The translations under genes were made by a program, and so were the position numbers. Positions 1-9,826 of a stretch of DNA of 64,000 nt are shown here, piece by piece; the first letter of the stretch is position 1; each line of letters opens with the position of its first letter. Where the stretch lies: positions 62,001-126,000 of the forward strand of contig NZ_JASSVS010000004.1 in the NCBI RefSeq assembly GCF_030250645.1. Reading direction: 5' to 3'. This DNA comes from Marinobacter azerbaijanicus (GTDB lineage Bacteria > Pseudomonadota > Gammaproteobacteria > Pseudomonadales > Oleiphilaceae). The notes under the pieces were generated by a model, which saw nothing but the letters and a program-made list of their open reading frames with translations, did not search any database and was not told the origin of the DNA.

Positions 1-166
1 TTCAGCGTCCTGGAGCCGGTCCTTGAATTGGAAAGAAGCCACACAACATCCTGTTTGCCAGTGTTTTGTACAGATTATCAGTCAGATACCAAATCACAAC
101 AAAGTATGGCGTATTGTGTGGCTTTTACTAGCGGTTTCGGTTCAGTGGCGCTGCCCCCTCGGTTCG
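1..166. other. Left edge, no gene seen
   Basis: The stretch lies downstream of the outer-membrane-protein gene that ends at 167. I see no convincing reading frame, RNA gene or strong hairpin in it. Frames open on the plus strand here run on antisense to the genes at 167-1067 and are taken as chance. Confidence 0.4.
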
Positions 167-784
167 TTACAACGGAAGGAGTACCTGAAAACCAAACCAG
201 GTCTGGCCACTCACTCTAATGTCACGCTCAAGGCCATTGCTGGCCACGCCAGACTGTCGGCCATCAATGACCGTGTGGCGCAGGAACAAGCCCACCGACA
301 ATGGTCGGCCGTTGGAACTGGGCGCAGAGCCCAGTGTCGTCAGCGCCCCCATTTCGGCGCCCCAGGCAAACTCCGTATTGATGTCGTCGGTGATGTCATC
401 ACTGAAGCGAACTGCCCCGACCCTTGGACCGGCATATACAACACCACTGCCATCAGCCTGCCGCCAGAGAAAGTCCACTCCCCCCAATGCTTCCAGCGAG
501 CGCGCGTTATCCCATTTTGCATGGCCCAGGGTTCCGGTTATCCGGTAAGCCCGATCGCCATAGCTACCTTCATAGCCAGCCAAAACCGAGCCAGACAGCG
601 TCGTGCCATGATCAAAACTGGAAAAGGCCGCGCCAGGCCCTTCGGTATCCGCAGCGAGGGATGAACCGCCCAACTGGGTGCCGACTAATACATCACCACT
701 GGCTGCTGACACACTGGACGGAGCCAGAATGGCCCCAATCAGCAGGGACCCTGTCAGCCACTGCCATCGATTACTGCTGTGCAT
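167..784 (-). CDS. Putative outer-membrane beta-barrel protein
   Basis: A 205-residue protein with a Sec signal peptide (hydrophobic stretch at about 10-27, cleavage probably after VSAA). The mature part alternates polar and hydrophobic residues, is rich in Gly, Ser and Thr, has no transmembrane helix, and ends in a strand-like segment finishing with Leu (QVLLPL). This is the look of a small outer-membrane barrel, but I do not recognise a family. A ribosome-binding site (GGGGAG) lies inside the 3' end of the upstream lipoprotein gene, which it overlaps by 14 bases. It is the last gene of an apparent three-gene operon with the lipoprotein and the giant repeat protein, so a role in surface display or secretion of that protein is possible but unproven. 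Confidence 0.6.
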   Translation of the reverse strand: MHSSNRWQWLTGSLLIGAILAPSSVSAASGDVLVGTQLGGSSLAADTEGPGAAFSSFDHGTTLSGSVLAGYEGSYGDRAYRITGTLGHAKWDNARSLEALGGVDFLWRQADGSGVVYAGPRVGAVRFSDDITDDINTEFAWGAEMGALTTLGSAPSSNGRPLSVGLFLRHTVIDGRQSGVASNGLERDIRVSGQTWFGFQVLLPL

Positions 785-1067
785 AGTAGTCTCCCCTGAC
801 CAGTTCCGCCGTTCCCGCCAGCATGGTTACAAACTTGCGGTCACCCTGTTGTTCATGGCGTACCGCAATCCTCGAATCCTCTGACGGGCTCGTCAGTTCA
901 TCACCCCTGAAGACTTCCACTTCATCCCCTTGTTGCAGGTACAAACGGGTGCTGCTCTGCTCCTCATCAAAATCCCCGCCACAAGCGGATAGCAATACCA
1001 CCAGGGCCAACGCACTGGTGCGGAACGCGTGACGAACGGACTTACGGGCTACTGTATACATCATCAT
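771..1067 (-). CDS. Small lipoprotein
   Basis: A 98-residue protein with a lipoprotein signal: a basic N-terminus, a hydrophobic stretch and the lipobox LSAC at about 26-29, so it should be acylated at the Cys. The mature part is short and acidic, without a domain that I recognise. Residue +2 is Gly, not Asp, which favours the outer membrane. It starts 4 bases after the stop of the giant repeat protein and overlaps the following outer-membrane protein gene, so all three are probably cotranscribed. An anchor or accessory role for the giant protein is inferred only from position. Confidence 0.65.
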   Translation of the reverse strand: MMMYTVARKSVRHAFRTSALALVVLLSACGGDFDEEQSSTRLYLQQGDEVEVFRGDELTSPSEDSRIAVRHEQQGDRKFVTMLAGTAELVRGDYYAQQ

Positions 1068-1071
1068 CTCC

Positions 1072-4000
1072 TCAGAACCGGATCGGCCGCGTCACGCGGG
1101 TTTCGATGGTAATGGTGTGCTCACCAGACTCGCTCTCAACAGCGACGGAGTTGCCCGCTTCAAACAGGCTTTCAAGGCTTGTGGGTCTTTCCACGCCCTG
1201 ACAGGCCAGTGTATCGGGGTCGTAGGTCCCGAATCCGGTGCCGGTTTCACCGTTACCAAAGGTTTCCACCCAGGCACACACATCACTACCCTCAAGCCTC
1301 ACTCGACTGCGCAGGTTGCCATCCTCGTTCAGGCTGGTGAAGGCGCCGGGAACCCGGATATCCGCCGCGGAGCGCTCACCCAGGCGATTGATCAACCGGT
1401 GGCGGGCACTGCCGTCGGCATTGGCGGTTGCTTCCAGGGAACGGCCGTTTTTGGCTGCGCGGGTCACTACCCTGGCAAGACCATCGCCGTCCCGCTCCAT
1501 GACCGTGGATGAGCCTGGCAGGTAGCTGAAGGCACGAGTGGACTCACCGCCCGTGGCCACCTCGTGCCGGACCTCACCATTGTCCAGTAGCTCAGTCAGC
1601 ATTGTGGCGTCAATTTCGTCAGCCACGGTCACTATGCGGTCGTTGAAGAACAACGACAGGCTGCCGGGAATCAGGGAGCGGGCCTGGTTATCCCGCCTGC
1701 CATCACGCCCTGACCGTCGATGGACCGATGTGCCGTCGAGGCGAATCCTGGCCGACAGTTCGCCCTCAGACAGCGAGCGGGATGCATTAATACCATCACC
1801 GTCCGCTGCCGGACTGACGAAGACCGACTCGTTGCCATTGGAAACGTCAGTCACCTCTAGCCGGCTGATGGTAGGCTGGCCGCCATCCGATCCCGAAATC
1901 TCACCGGCACGGTTCAACCCGTTGCCATCAGGGTCCAGATCGCGGTCGCCGGTAGATGCCTGATCGCCATCAATGACGAGAATCGAACCGGCTGGCAGAT
2001 TGGTGGTATCGTCGCTACCATCGATATACTGCACCTGACCATCACGGGCCACGCTGGCCTGGTGCTCGGCACCACCGCCTGTATAGGGCTGCTCAAGGGC
2101 GATGTGCCCATCGGCCATGACCATGCCCACCGAACCACCTTGACGAACCGTCACACCAGATGACACCGGCGTGCTGATGCCATCCGCGTATTGGCTAACA
2201 GCACTGACCGTTCCGGCGGGCGTCACACGATACTCTACAGCAGTCGTGTCGCTGCCACTGGTCACCTCACCCCTCAGTGAAACCGTGCCGTCGGCAGCCA
2301 GCTCAATATCAGCGGGCACCATATCGAACTGGACGGTCGTGGTTTCAAGCACGGCACCGTCGGCCGAATAGCGGGTTCCGGACACCAGTACCCCGCCCTT
2401 GGCTGACTGGACGACCGTCATTTCGCTGCTGCCACCGCCACCGTTTTCGATGACCACTGCGCTGCGCATGTCGCCACCCGCCAGGGCCGTGACACTCAGT
2501 TCGGCGACATCGCTGGTCAACCTGCTGGCAGGGTTGGCATCACCGGCCTGCGCGAACACGGCGATCGTTGTCTCGCCCGAGGGCGACACGGCAACGGTTT
2601 GTTCACTGCCGTCGGTTTGCGAGAAGGTCAGTGTCTGCCGTCCGGACCCGTCGGGCGATTCCGTCGCAGGCAGCGGCGCCTGGGGATCATCCACGAGGAT
2701 CGACACACTCCGCTTCTCGCCTGCCGCGTCCACGAAGGTGGTTTCATACCGGGCCTTCGAAGGCTGATCGTCGGTGTAGGAGGGCCATTGGTGGTTGCCT
2801 ACCTCAACAGCAGGGTTGTCCGGGTCGATGAGCGGAATGTCCGCACGCTCGTCCGACCCTGGTGCTACAGGGCTTTCAGGTTCGCCCTGACCACCGTCGT
2901 CGGAACCGCCGGAATTGTCGGTTACCCGAACGCTGAAGGCAGCCAGTTCCGAAGATTCGTCGCCGTTGCTGGCGCTTATCACGATGTCACCGTAGCTACC
3001 CACGTCGTCCAGCTCCGGCGTGCCGCTGATACGTCCATTCTGCACATCGAACGTTGCCCAGTCCGGCAGGTTGGCCACACTGAAGGTCAATGGATTGCCG
3101 TCGATGTCGGTCGCCACGGGGGTGAATCGATACGCGTTACCGGCTGGAACGGTCGTGGTTGGCGAACCGGAGATCTGTGGCTCATCCGGAACCGGCGCCA
3201 CCACCAGGCGAACCACGGCCAACCGGGATGTACGGCCAGTGTCGTCTGCCACGGTGTAGGTAAAGCGGTCCTCACCGTAGAAATTCTCCCCTGGCGTGTA
3301 GCTGAATGCGCCACTGGCACCTAGGGTCAGGGTGCCATTCAACGGTTGCTGCTCAACCTGCAGTGACGCCGTATCCAGGGTGCCGTTGAGGTCCTGGTCA
3401 TTGGTCATTGGTGACACGCTGGTTTCGCTGTCCTCGGCCACCGTCAGGGCAAGATCGTTGGCCAGGGGCCGGTTATTGCCCGGCTGGTCGGTCACTGTGA
3501 CCGTGGCTGGGGCGGATACCTGGCCATCCTCATCCTGGACGGTATAGGTGAAGGTATCGGTTCCATCGAAGGTATCATCAGGGGTGTAGCGGAAAACGCC
3601 GGCCCCGATGTCCAGTGCTACCAGTCCCTGGGCGGGGTTATCCACCACACTCAGGGTTGCCGGGTTCAACGCCACAGCCAATCCACGGTCATTGCCCAAC
3701 ACGTTGATTGCGAGGGTTGCACCGTCCATGGCCTGAACCCGATCGTCTTCAGCCACCGGCACACCCGCAAGACCGACGTTGATCGTGACAAGCGCTGATT
3801 CCGACACCAGGCCACGGTCATCACGGACGGTGTAGTGGAAAACATCCTCGCCCCGGAAATCCGCATCCGGCGTGTAAGCAATTGCGCCGGTGGCTGCGTC
3901 AACCTCGGCCACACCGTGGCGCGGCAGGCTGGCAAGTTCAACAGTGCCACTGGCAAGTGCGCTACCCGTGGCTTCGTCATTTGCGAGCACATCCACCGCA

Positions 4001-7000
4001 ACCTCAGCAGCCATCTCTGTGTCGGCGGAGTCATCCCGCGCAAGCGGAGCGGCGGCGCCATCAGCCACGTTGATAAACAGATGAGTTACTGCGGAACGGA
4101 CACCATTGGCATCCGCCACGGTATAGGCGAGGCTTTCGACACCCTGAAACTCTTCAGCTGCGGTGTAGGTCAGTTCACCATCCACCCACTGGACCGTGCC
4201 GAAATGAGGACTGAGGACGAGTTCTACGCTTTGCAGGTTCAGCGCCACGCCCAAAGCGGCGGCGCGGTCATTGGCCAGCGGCGCGAGAGCCACCGTGCCA
4301 CCGGGCGCTACCGTGGCGACATCCCCACGGGTGACCGGCGGAAGGCCGGCCGGCCCAACGCTCAGGCTGACCGTCGCCGCATTGGATTCACCACCGAATT
4401 CATCCTCTACCACGTAGGTGAAGCTGTCCGGGCCGGTGTAATCCGGCTCCGGCTCATAGGTTACAGCACCCGTGCTGGTCTCCACGGACGCATGGCCGTG
4501 GGCCGGCTGGGTAATAACCCGCACACTGGCCGGGTTCAGGCGCCCTTCCTGGTCGAGGTCGTTTGCCAACACGTCCAAAGCCACTCGCGTATTCTGATCC
4601 AGGGTCGCGCTGTCGTTGTCGGCTTCCGGTGCCTGATTACCGACGGTGAAACGGAAGGCGGTGCCACTCAAGATGCCAGCCCAGCCATTACCGGCTGCGT
4701 CTTCCAGGCTGTTCGCAGCGAAGGTAACGTAGTACTCGTGCGTTGGCACCAGAACCTTGTCCAGGACGATGGTAACCTGCGCATCGTCTATGGAAATCTG
4801 TGAGTCAGTCACGGAAAGGCGCGTGTGCTCGACGCCTTCGGTGGCGTCCTGGACCACCAGCTCCCCGGCGCCTGCAAACACTGGCTCGTCGAACGTCAAT
4901 GTCAGGTCGCTTTCATAGGGAACGTCGCTGGCGCCTGGCGCCGGCACGGAGCTCTGAAGAACAGGGCCAGAACCGTCGAAAGCAATAACCAATGGATCAG
5001 AGGCTTCACTGGCATTACCCGCCTCGTCCTCGGCAACGCCCGCCAGCAATTCAATGGTTACATCGCCCTCACCGGTCGCTTCAACCGTCAGTGCAAACAG
5101 GCCGTTACCCGAGTCGGTGAACCCGGTAACCGAGCCGTTATTGACGGACAGATCTCCAGACACAAAGCCGGTAACGGTTTCACCGAAGTCGACCGACAAT
5201 CCGATTGGCGCATTGGTGACGTCTGCCGTTACATCCGTTGTGATGACGGGCGCCGGCGCCGTGCCGTCGTATACCCGGGAAAGCTGAGTCGCGGCCGTAG
5301 AGGGGTTACCCGCTGCGTCCTGTGCAACACCGGAACCAACATCCACGGTGACAGTGCCATCGGCGGTGGGTGTTATCGTGGCCGTATAACTGGCCCCGCT
5401 ACCCGCGAAACTTCCCACAGTGGCATTGGACACAGTGATGTCCCCCACCGCGAAACCACTGACCGGCTCATCGAACGTGATGGATACAGTAAATGCCGCG
5501 TTGGTCACTGCTTCCGCCGGCGAATCCAGAGTGGTAGAGGCCGCCGTCGCATCCAGCGTGGCCGTTGCGGTGACTGGAGAGGACTGGTTACCTGCCTCGT
5601 CCGTCAACTCAGCAGACAGGGTAAGAGTCCCATCGCCAAGACCACTGACATCCACGCTACTGATCTGCTGGGAGCCATCAGACAGGGTACCCATGCCAGT
5701 GACCGGCGTGCCGCCGCCGTTACTGGAAATGCTGTAGCTGAAGTCCGCACCCACTTCCGCACCATTGAAAGTGAAGCTCACAGAGGTTGCTTCAGCGGCA
5801 CTGATATCGGTTTCATCGAAACTCACGCCCTGGCCTGCAGGCGCCGTGGTGTCGAGGATAGCAGTATCTGTTACCGCTCCGGCGCTGTTTCCAGCGGTGT
5901 CCGTCAGGGTTACAGACAGAGTCAGGGTACCGTCAGACAGCCCGCCAAGATCGATACCGCTGATCTGCTCTCCGTCGCTGGCAACAGTGCCGCTGCCGGT
6001 GACCGGCGTGCCGCCGCCACTGCTGGATACGGTGTAGCTATAATCCGCAGCCACTTCCGCGCCATTGAAAGTGAAGCTGGCAGCACCTGCTTCGGTGTTG
6101 TTGAACGCATCGTCATCGAAACTGACCCCATGACCGTCGGGAGCAGCGGCATCCAGCATCGCTGTATCAGTGACCGCGCTGGCGCTGTTGCCGGCCGCGT
6201 CCGTGAGGGTCACAGCCAGGATCAGGGTGCCGTCACTCAGACTGCTGAGGTCGATACTGCCGATCTGGTCAGTGGCGCTGGCAATCGTGCCTGTGCCAGT
6301 GACCGGTGTACCACCACCGCTGCTGGAAATGGTGTAGCTGTAATCCGCACCCGCCTCAGCGCTTGCAAAGGTAAAACTGGCGGAACCGGATTCGGTGCTG
6401 TTCAGGGTTCCGTCATCGAAGCTGACGCTGTGACCACTGGGAACAGTGGCATCCAGCATTGCCGTGTCCGTCGCCGCAGTACCACTATTGCCGGCGGCAT
6501 CGGTCAGGATCAGGGTCAGTGTCAGGGCGCCGTCACCGAGACCTGACAGGTCAAGGCCGGTAATCTGGTCGCTGGCACTGGCAATCGTGCCGCTACCCGT
6601 CACCGGTGTACCACCCCCGCTGCTGGATACGGTATAGCTGTAGTCGGTCTCGATCTCAGCACCGGCAAAGGTGAAGCTGGCAGAGACCGATTCGGACGCG
6701 TTCAGCATGCCATCGTCCATGCTTACCGAGTAGCCGGCCGGTGTCACCGCATCCACGAGGACGTCATTGGTGCTGCCCACCGAGTTCAAGGTGGTCGCCA
6801 GGTCATTGCCCGCACCGTCTTGTAGCGTGCCGCCATTCGGATCGACCGCCGCAGAGACGACCACGCCGTCTGCATCTTCATCTCCCGCCTGCACGGTGTA
6901 TCGGAAGGCCAGGGCGGAGGTTCCACTGCCACTGATATAGCTGGCATAACGGGTGGTACTGCCTACTGACAGAGGAATTTGGGGTGTTCCGCCGGCGGTA

Positions 7001-9558
7001 TTAACCGTCACGTTCTCGCTCGCATTAACGGTGAAGTCCAGGCTCTCGCCTGCGACATACCGGTCGTTTGACGGCACAGAGACACTGCTGACGGTTGGGT
7101 TCACTGCATCCACCAGAACTGAACTGGTACTCCCTACTGAATTCAGTGTTGTATCCAGGTCGTTACCGGAGCCATCTCGCAGGGTTCCGCCATTGGTTTC
7201 CAGGGCATTGACGCCGATGCCATCCGCATCAAGGTCGCCCGCCTGAAGGGTGTACCGGAATGTCAGGGCGCTGGTGCCGCTACCGGAAACATAACTGGCG
7301 TAGACGACCGAGCCGCCCACCGTGAGGGAAAGACGTGGAGTGCCACCCACCGTGTTCACGGTCATCGGCTGGCTGGCATTAACCGTGAAATCCAGATTCT
7401 GCCCGGCCACATACGTACCATTGGACGGAACGGAGACGCTGCGGATGGTGGGGGTCACGCTGGCGGTTAACTCGGTGCTGTCAGCAGTAGACAACCCACC
7501 AGACGAGGCCCGTAAGTTGAAGGTTTCATTGCTCGAACCAGACGCCGTGTAAACGGCCTGCAGGTCCGTAAAGGTCGCAGTGCCTGAAACGGGCGTCAGC
7601 GAGACGGTAGCGCCGTTGCCATCAGTGTCGCCCGTTGCCGTCAGGCTGGCGGTGCCGGCGCCGTTGACTTCCGCAAGCGTTATGTCAGTTGAGTAGCCGG
7701 TATCCGGGAGGTTATTGCCGTCAACGGCCGTGACCACTGGAACTGTGGAAAACGCTGTAGCCACGCCACTGGAGACTGTGGCGGGTGCGGGCTGAGTATC
7801 AAAGATCAGCTTGGTGGCCACCACATCGGTAGTCACCGCATTGGCATCTGCTGTCGACAGATTACTACCAACGCCATCCTGGTCATTTGCCGTCAGGGTA
7901 AAGCTCTCCTGATCCGCTGTGGCGGTGTAGGTAAGCCCAGTAAACGTCGCAACACCGCTGGCTGCTGCCTGGGTGTTGTTTGTCAGTGATCCGGCGCTAG
8001 CTTCCGTCAGGGCGACGGTTTCGGTGAAATCGATATCGGTATTGCCGAATCCATCCTGGGCGGTCACCACAGGCTGGGTGATCAAGGCACTGCCGGACAC
8101 CGAGCCTGAAGGCTGGGTGGTAAACGCCAGCTGCGAGGCCACCACATCAACGGTCGTGCCCGAGCCATTACTAACGGCAGAGGTAGCCCCCATCTGGGTA
8201 CCGGAGCCACCCACCGTCAGGTCGGTATCGCCATCCACCGACAGGACGATCGCATGGTCTTCGGTCAGGTTGGTGTTGTCGTTGTAGTAGGCGTTGACGG
8301 TGTAGGTTTCGTTGCCACCATTTGCAACAGAAACAGCCAGCGAAGAGAAGGTGATCGTATTAGTGGCCGCGTTATAGGTACCGGTCACGTTGCTGGCATC
8401 CGGCCCGTTAAGCCGCCAGGTAATATTGGAGCGTTCTGTATCCGTGCTGGTTCCGGAGACGTTGACGGTCACCTGTGAGACGTTCATGGCCAGGCCGTCG
8501 CTGGTGCCGCCATCGGTGAGAGTGAAATCGAAGACATCAACGGCCTCGCCAACTGTATCCGCCGTCGTGGCAAGAGCCACTGGCTCCACTACCGAAGCAC
8601 TGGCCGTCAAGCTGCCATCGCTGTCCGGCGAGGCGGTGGAAAAGTCTACCTTCGTTGGCGCGCTTTGAAGATTGGCAGGACTTTCAAGATCTTCGGCCAC
8701 TGCGTACAGATCATAAGCCGTGCCTGGTGCCAATCCGCTGAATGCCTCACTGCCTGTGGTACCCACTGTGCTAAAGCTGCCACTTATAAGCGCGGCGGAT
8801 CCCGCCGAGTTCTGACCTGACTTTACCTGAGTGGCACTCGGCACCCCGTCCCCATCTGCAACGATGACATAGTAAGCGGTCCCGTCTTTATCCAGGTCGA
8901 CAGAAAGAACCCCACCTGAAAGGTCGATGCTCCCTACCAGCGGCGTACCATTTTCGTAGGAAGGGGGCTCAGTTACCGTGGCCGCGACAACCGTCATGCT
9001 CTCCAGATTGGTGTAGGTCAGAATCGCATTCGAAGACCCCAGCCAGGAGTAATAACCTCTCACTGTATCGATGGTCGTGCCTGAGAAGGCACTGTAATCC
9101 AATGGGTAGGCTGTTTGATAGACACCGGAACTGTCGTGTAAGCCAGTTGAGGCAACCTCCAGACCGTTCCGATAGCCAACCAGGCGTACATTGTAAAAAT
9201 CGTTGCCGTCCGGGGTGGCACTTCCAGAATACTCGCCCAGAACTGCGCCAGTAATCTGAAAACTCCCACCACCCGCTACCTTCACTTCAATATAAGCAGT
9301 CCCTGACACACTCCGCGCTGTCGCATCATTGATAAAGGCTCCATAGCCATCCGCCTGGATTCCTTGTGGGTCATCCGTCGATATTAGAAAAAACTCGTCG
9401 GCAGTGGTGAACGTACCATCGCCATTGTCCGTGGCCCCAGCGAATGAATATACGCCATCAGGCGGCGGTGCTCCGATCGCCGGGACGCTTATCCCGGCAG
9501 CACAGAATAAAAAAAACAGGCATACAAGCACGCGATTTTGACGCAGTGAGGGCTTCAT
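1072..9558 (-). CDS. Giant secreted Ig-like/cadherin-like repeat protein
   Basis: A 2,828-residue protein with a Sec signal peptide (residues 1 to about 29, ending AIGA). In order I see: an N-terminal beta domain (about 30-200), a fibronectin-like stretch, Ig-like repeats to about 700, two repeats starting SVSVPSN (about 700-935), four Ig-like repeats of exactly 100 codons (about 935-1330), two further Ig-like domains, a Big_5-like domain (about 1525-1640), five cadherin-like repeats with LANDxD-type motifs and the FTYTVxD core (about 1640-2120), one putative Ig domain, and a C-terminal region of about 600 residues that I cannot assign. Acidic DxDxDG-type loops suggest calcium binding. There is no obvious RTX nonapeptide, LPXTG or autotransporter barrel. 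A surface adhesin or matrix protein is likely. It heads an operon with a lipoprotein and an outer-membrane protein. Confidence 0.85.
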   Translation of the reverse strand: MKPSLRQNRVLVCLFFLFCAAGISVPAIGAPPPDGVYSFAGATDNGDGTFTTADEFFLISTDDPQGIQADGYGAFINDATARSVSGTAYIEVKVAGGGSFQITGAVLGEYSGSATPDGNDFYNVRLVGYRNGLEVASTGLHDSSGVYQTAYPLDYSAFSGTTIDTVRGYYSWLGSSNAILTYTNLESMTVVAATVTEPPSYENGTPLVGSIDLSGGVLSVDLDKDGTAYYVIVADGDGVPSATQVKSGQNSAGSAALISGSFSTVGTTGSEAFSGLAPGTAYDLYAVAEDLESPANLQSAPTKVDFSTASPDSDGSLTASASVVEPVALATTADTVGEAVDVFDFTLTDGGTSDGLAMNVSQVTVNVSGTSTDTERSNITWRLNGPDASNVTGTYNAATNTITFSSLAVSVANGGNETYTVNAYYNDNTNLTEDHAIVLSVDGDTDLTVGGSGTQMGATSAVSNGSGTTVDVVASQLAFTTQPSGSVSGSALITQPVVTAQDGFGNTDIDFTETVALTEASAGSLTNNTQAAASGVATFTGLTYTATADQESFTLTANDQDGVGSNLSTADANAVTTDVVATKLIFDTQPAPATVSSGVATAFSTVPVVTAVDGNNLPDTGYSTDITLAEVNGAGTASLTATGDTDGNGATVSLTPVSGTATFTDLQAVYTASGSSNETFNLRASSGGLSTADSTELTASVTPTIRSVSVPSNGTYVAGQNLDFTVNASQPMTVNTVGGTPRLSLTVGGSVVYASYVSGSGTSALTFRYTLQAGDLDADGIGVNALETNGGTLRDGSGNDLDTTLNSVGSTSSVLVDAVNPTVSSVSVPSNDRYVAGESLDFTVNASENVTVNTAGGTPQIPLSVGSTTRYASYISGSGTSALAFRYTVQAGDEDADGVVVSAAVDPNGGTLQDGAGNDLATTLNSVGSTNDVLVDAVTPAGYSVSMDDGMLNASESVSASFTFAGAEIETDYSYTVSSSGGGTPVTGSGTIASASDQITGLDLSGLGDGALTLTLILTDAAGNSGTAATDTAMLDATVPSGHSVSFDDGTLNSTESGSASFTFASAEAGADYSYTISSSGGGTPVTGTGTIASATDQIGSIDLSSLSDGTLILAVTLTDAAGNSASAVTDTAMLDAAAPDGHGVSFDDDAFNNTEAGAASFTFNGAEVAADYSYTVSSSGGGTPVTGSGTVASDGEQISGIDLGGLSDGTLTLSVTLTDTAGNSAGAVTDTAILDTTAPAGQGVSFDETDISAAEATSVSFTFNGAEVGADFSYSISSNGGGTPVTGMGTLSDGSQQISSVDVSGLGDGTLTLSAELTDEAGNQSSPVTATATLDATAASTTLDSPAEAVTNAAFTVSITFDEPVSGFAVGDITVSNATVGSFAGSGASYTATITPTADGTVTVDVGSGVAQDAAGNPSTAATQLSRVYDGTAPAPVITTDVTADVTNAPIGLSVDFGETVTGFVSGDLSVNNGSVTGFTDSGNGLFALTVEATGEGDVTIELLAGVAEDEAGNASEASDPLVIAFDGSGPVLQSSVPAPGASDVPYESDLTLTFDEPVFAGAGELVVQDATEGVEHTRLSVTDSQISIDDAQVTIVLDKVLVPTHEYYVTFAANSLEDAAGNGWAGILSGTAFRFTVGNQAPEADNDSATLDQNTRVALDVLANDLDQEGRLNPASVRVITQPAHGHASVETSTGAVTYEPEPDYTGPDSFTYVVEDEFGGESNAATVSLSVGPAGLPPVTRGDVATVAPGGTVALAPLANDRAAALGVALNLQSVELVLSPHFGTVQWVDGELTYTAAEEFQGVESLAYTVADANGVRSAVTHLFINVADGAAAPLARDDSADTEMAAEVAVDVLANDEATGSALASGTVELASLPRHGVAEVDAATGAIAYTPDADFRGEDVFHYTVRDDRGLVSESALVTINVGLAGVPVAEDDRVQAMDGATLAINVLGNDRGLAVALNPATLSVVDNPAQGLVALDIGAGVFRYTPDDTFDGTDTFTYTVQDEDGQVSAPATVTVTDQPGNNRPLANDLALTVAEDSETSVSPMTNDQDLNGTLDTASLQVEQQPLNGTLTLGASGAFSYTPGENFYGEDRFTYTVADDTGRTSRLAVVRLVVAPVPDEPQISGSPTTTVPAGNAYRFTPVATDIDGNPLTFSVANLPDWATFDVQNGRISGTPELDDVGSYGDIVISASNGDESSELAAFSVRVTDNSGGSDDGGQGEPESPVAPGSDERADIPLIDPDNPAVEVGNHQWPSYTDDQPSKARYETTFVDAAGEKRSVSILVDDPQAPLPATESPDGSGRQTLTFSQTDGSEQTVAVSPSGETTIAVFAQAGDANPASRLTSDVAELSVTALAGGDMRSAVVIENGGGGSSEMTVVQSAKGGVLVSGTRYSADGAVLETTTVQFDMVPADIELAADGTVSLRGEVTSGSDTTAVEYRVTPAGTVSAVSQYADGISTPVSSGVTVRQGGSVGMVMADGHIALEQPYTGGGAEHQASVARDGQVQYIDGSDDTTNLPAGSILVIDGDQASTGDRDLDPDGNGLNRAGEISGSDGGQPTISRLEVTDVSNGNESVFVSPAADGDGINASRSLSEGELSARIRLDGTSVHRRSGRDGRRDNQARSLIPGSLSLFFNDRIVTVADEIDATMLTELLDNGEVRHEVATGGESTRAFSYLPGSSTVMERDGDGLARVVTRAAKNGRSLEATANADGSARHRLINRLGERSAADIRVPGAFTSLNEDGNLRSRVRLEGSDVCAWVETFGNGETGTGFGTYDPDTLACQGVERPTSLESLFEAGNSVAVESESGEHTITIETRVTRPIRF

Positions 9559-9826
9559 ATTTTAGGCAATCTCTTCTTGGGAAGGTCTCAGCGGTAATTG
9601 GCTATCTGCCTGTCGGCACTGAACAGAATGCAGGCACGTCAGCACCAATGTGTCCCAAATCTGGTCCTGGAGGGCACGTCGATACCAATACCAGAAATAG
9701 ATCATTAACATTCTGTTAGTGATGAATATGAACCAACAGACACAAGGAATCCTGGCGTTAATAGTTACATCAGGTAAACACTTGTTACCGCTGGAAGTGG
9801 CCAGGATGAGAAAGCCAGCTTCAGGG
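9559..9826. other. Intergenic region upstream of the giant gene
   Basis: These 268 bases should hold the promoter of the giant repeat-protein operon (minus strand) and the 3' end of the hydroxyacid dehydrogenase transcript. The clearest structure is the inverted repeat at 9701-9723. A weaker dyad, GGTAA-N7-TTACC, lies at 9773-9789. No credible gene is seen. Confidence 0.4.
9701..9723. promoter_or_regulatory. Inverted repeat, possible operator
   Basis: ATCATTAACA, three bases (TTC), then TGTTAGTGAT. Nine of ten arm positions are complementary. It lies about 143 bases upstream of the start of the giant repeat-protein gene. The size and A+T content fit a dimeric regulator site; the regulator is unknown. 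Confidence 0.35.

Noticed and set aside
3835-6546. Long plus-strand frames (322 and 573 codons) antisense to the giant gene
   Set aside because: They lie opposite a clear Ig/cadherin-repeat coding region. Their predicted proteins are Arg/Gly-rich and without known motifs, as expected for antisense frames in high-G+C repeats.
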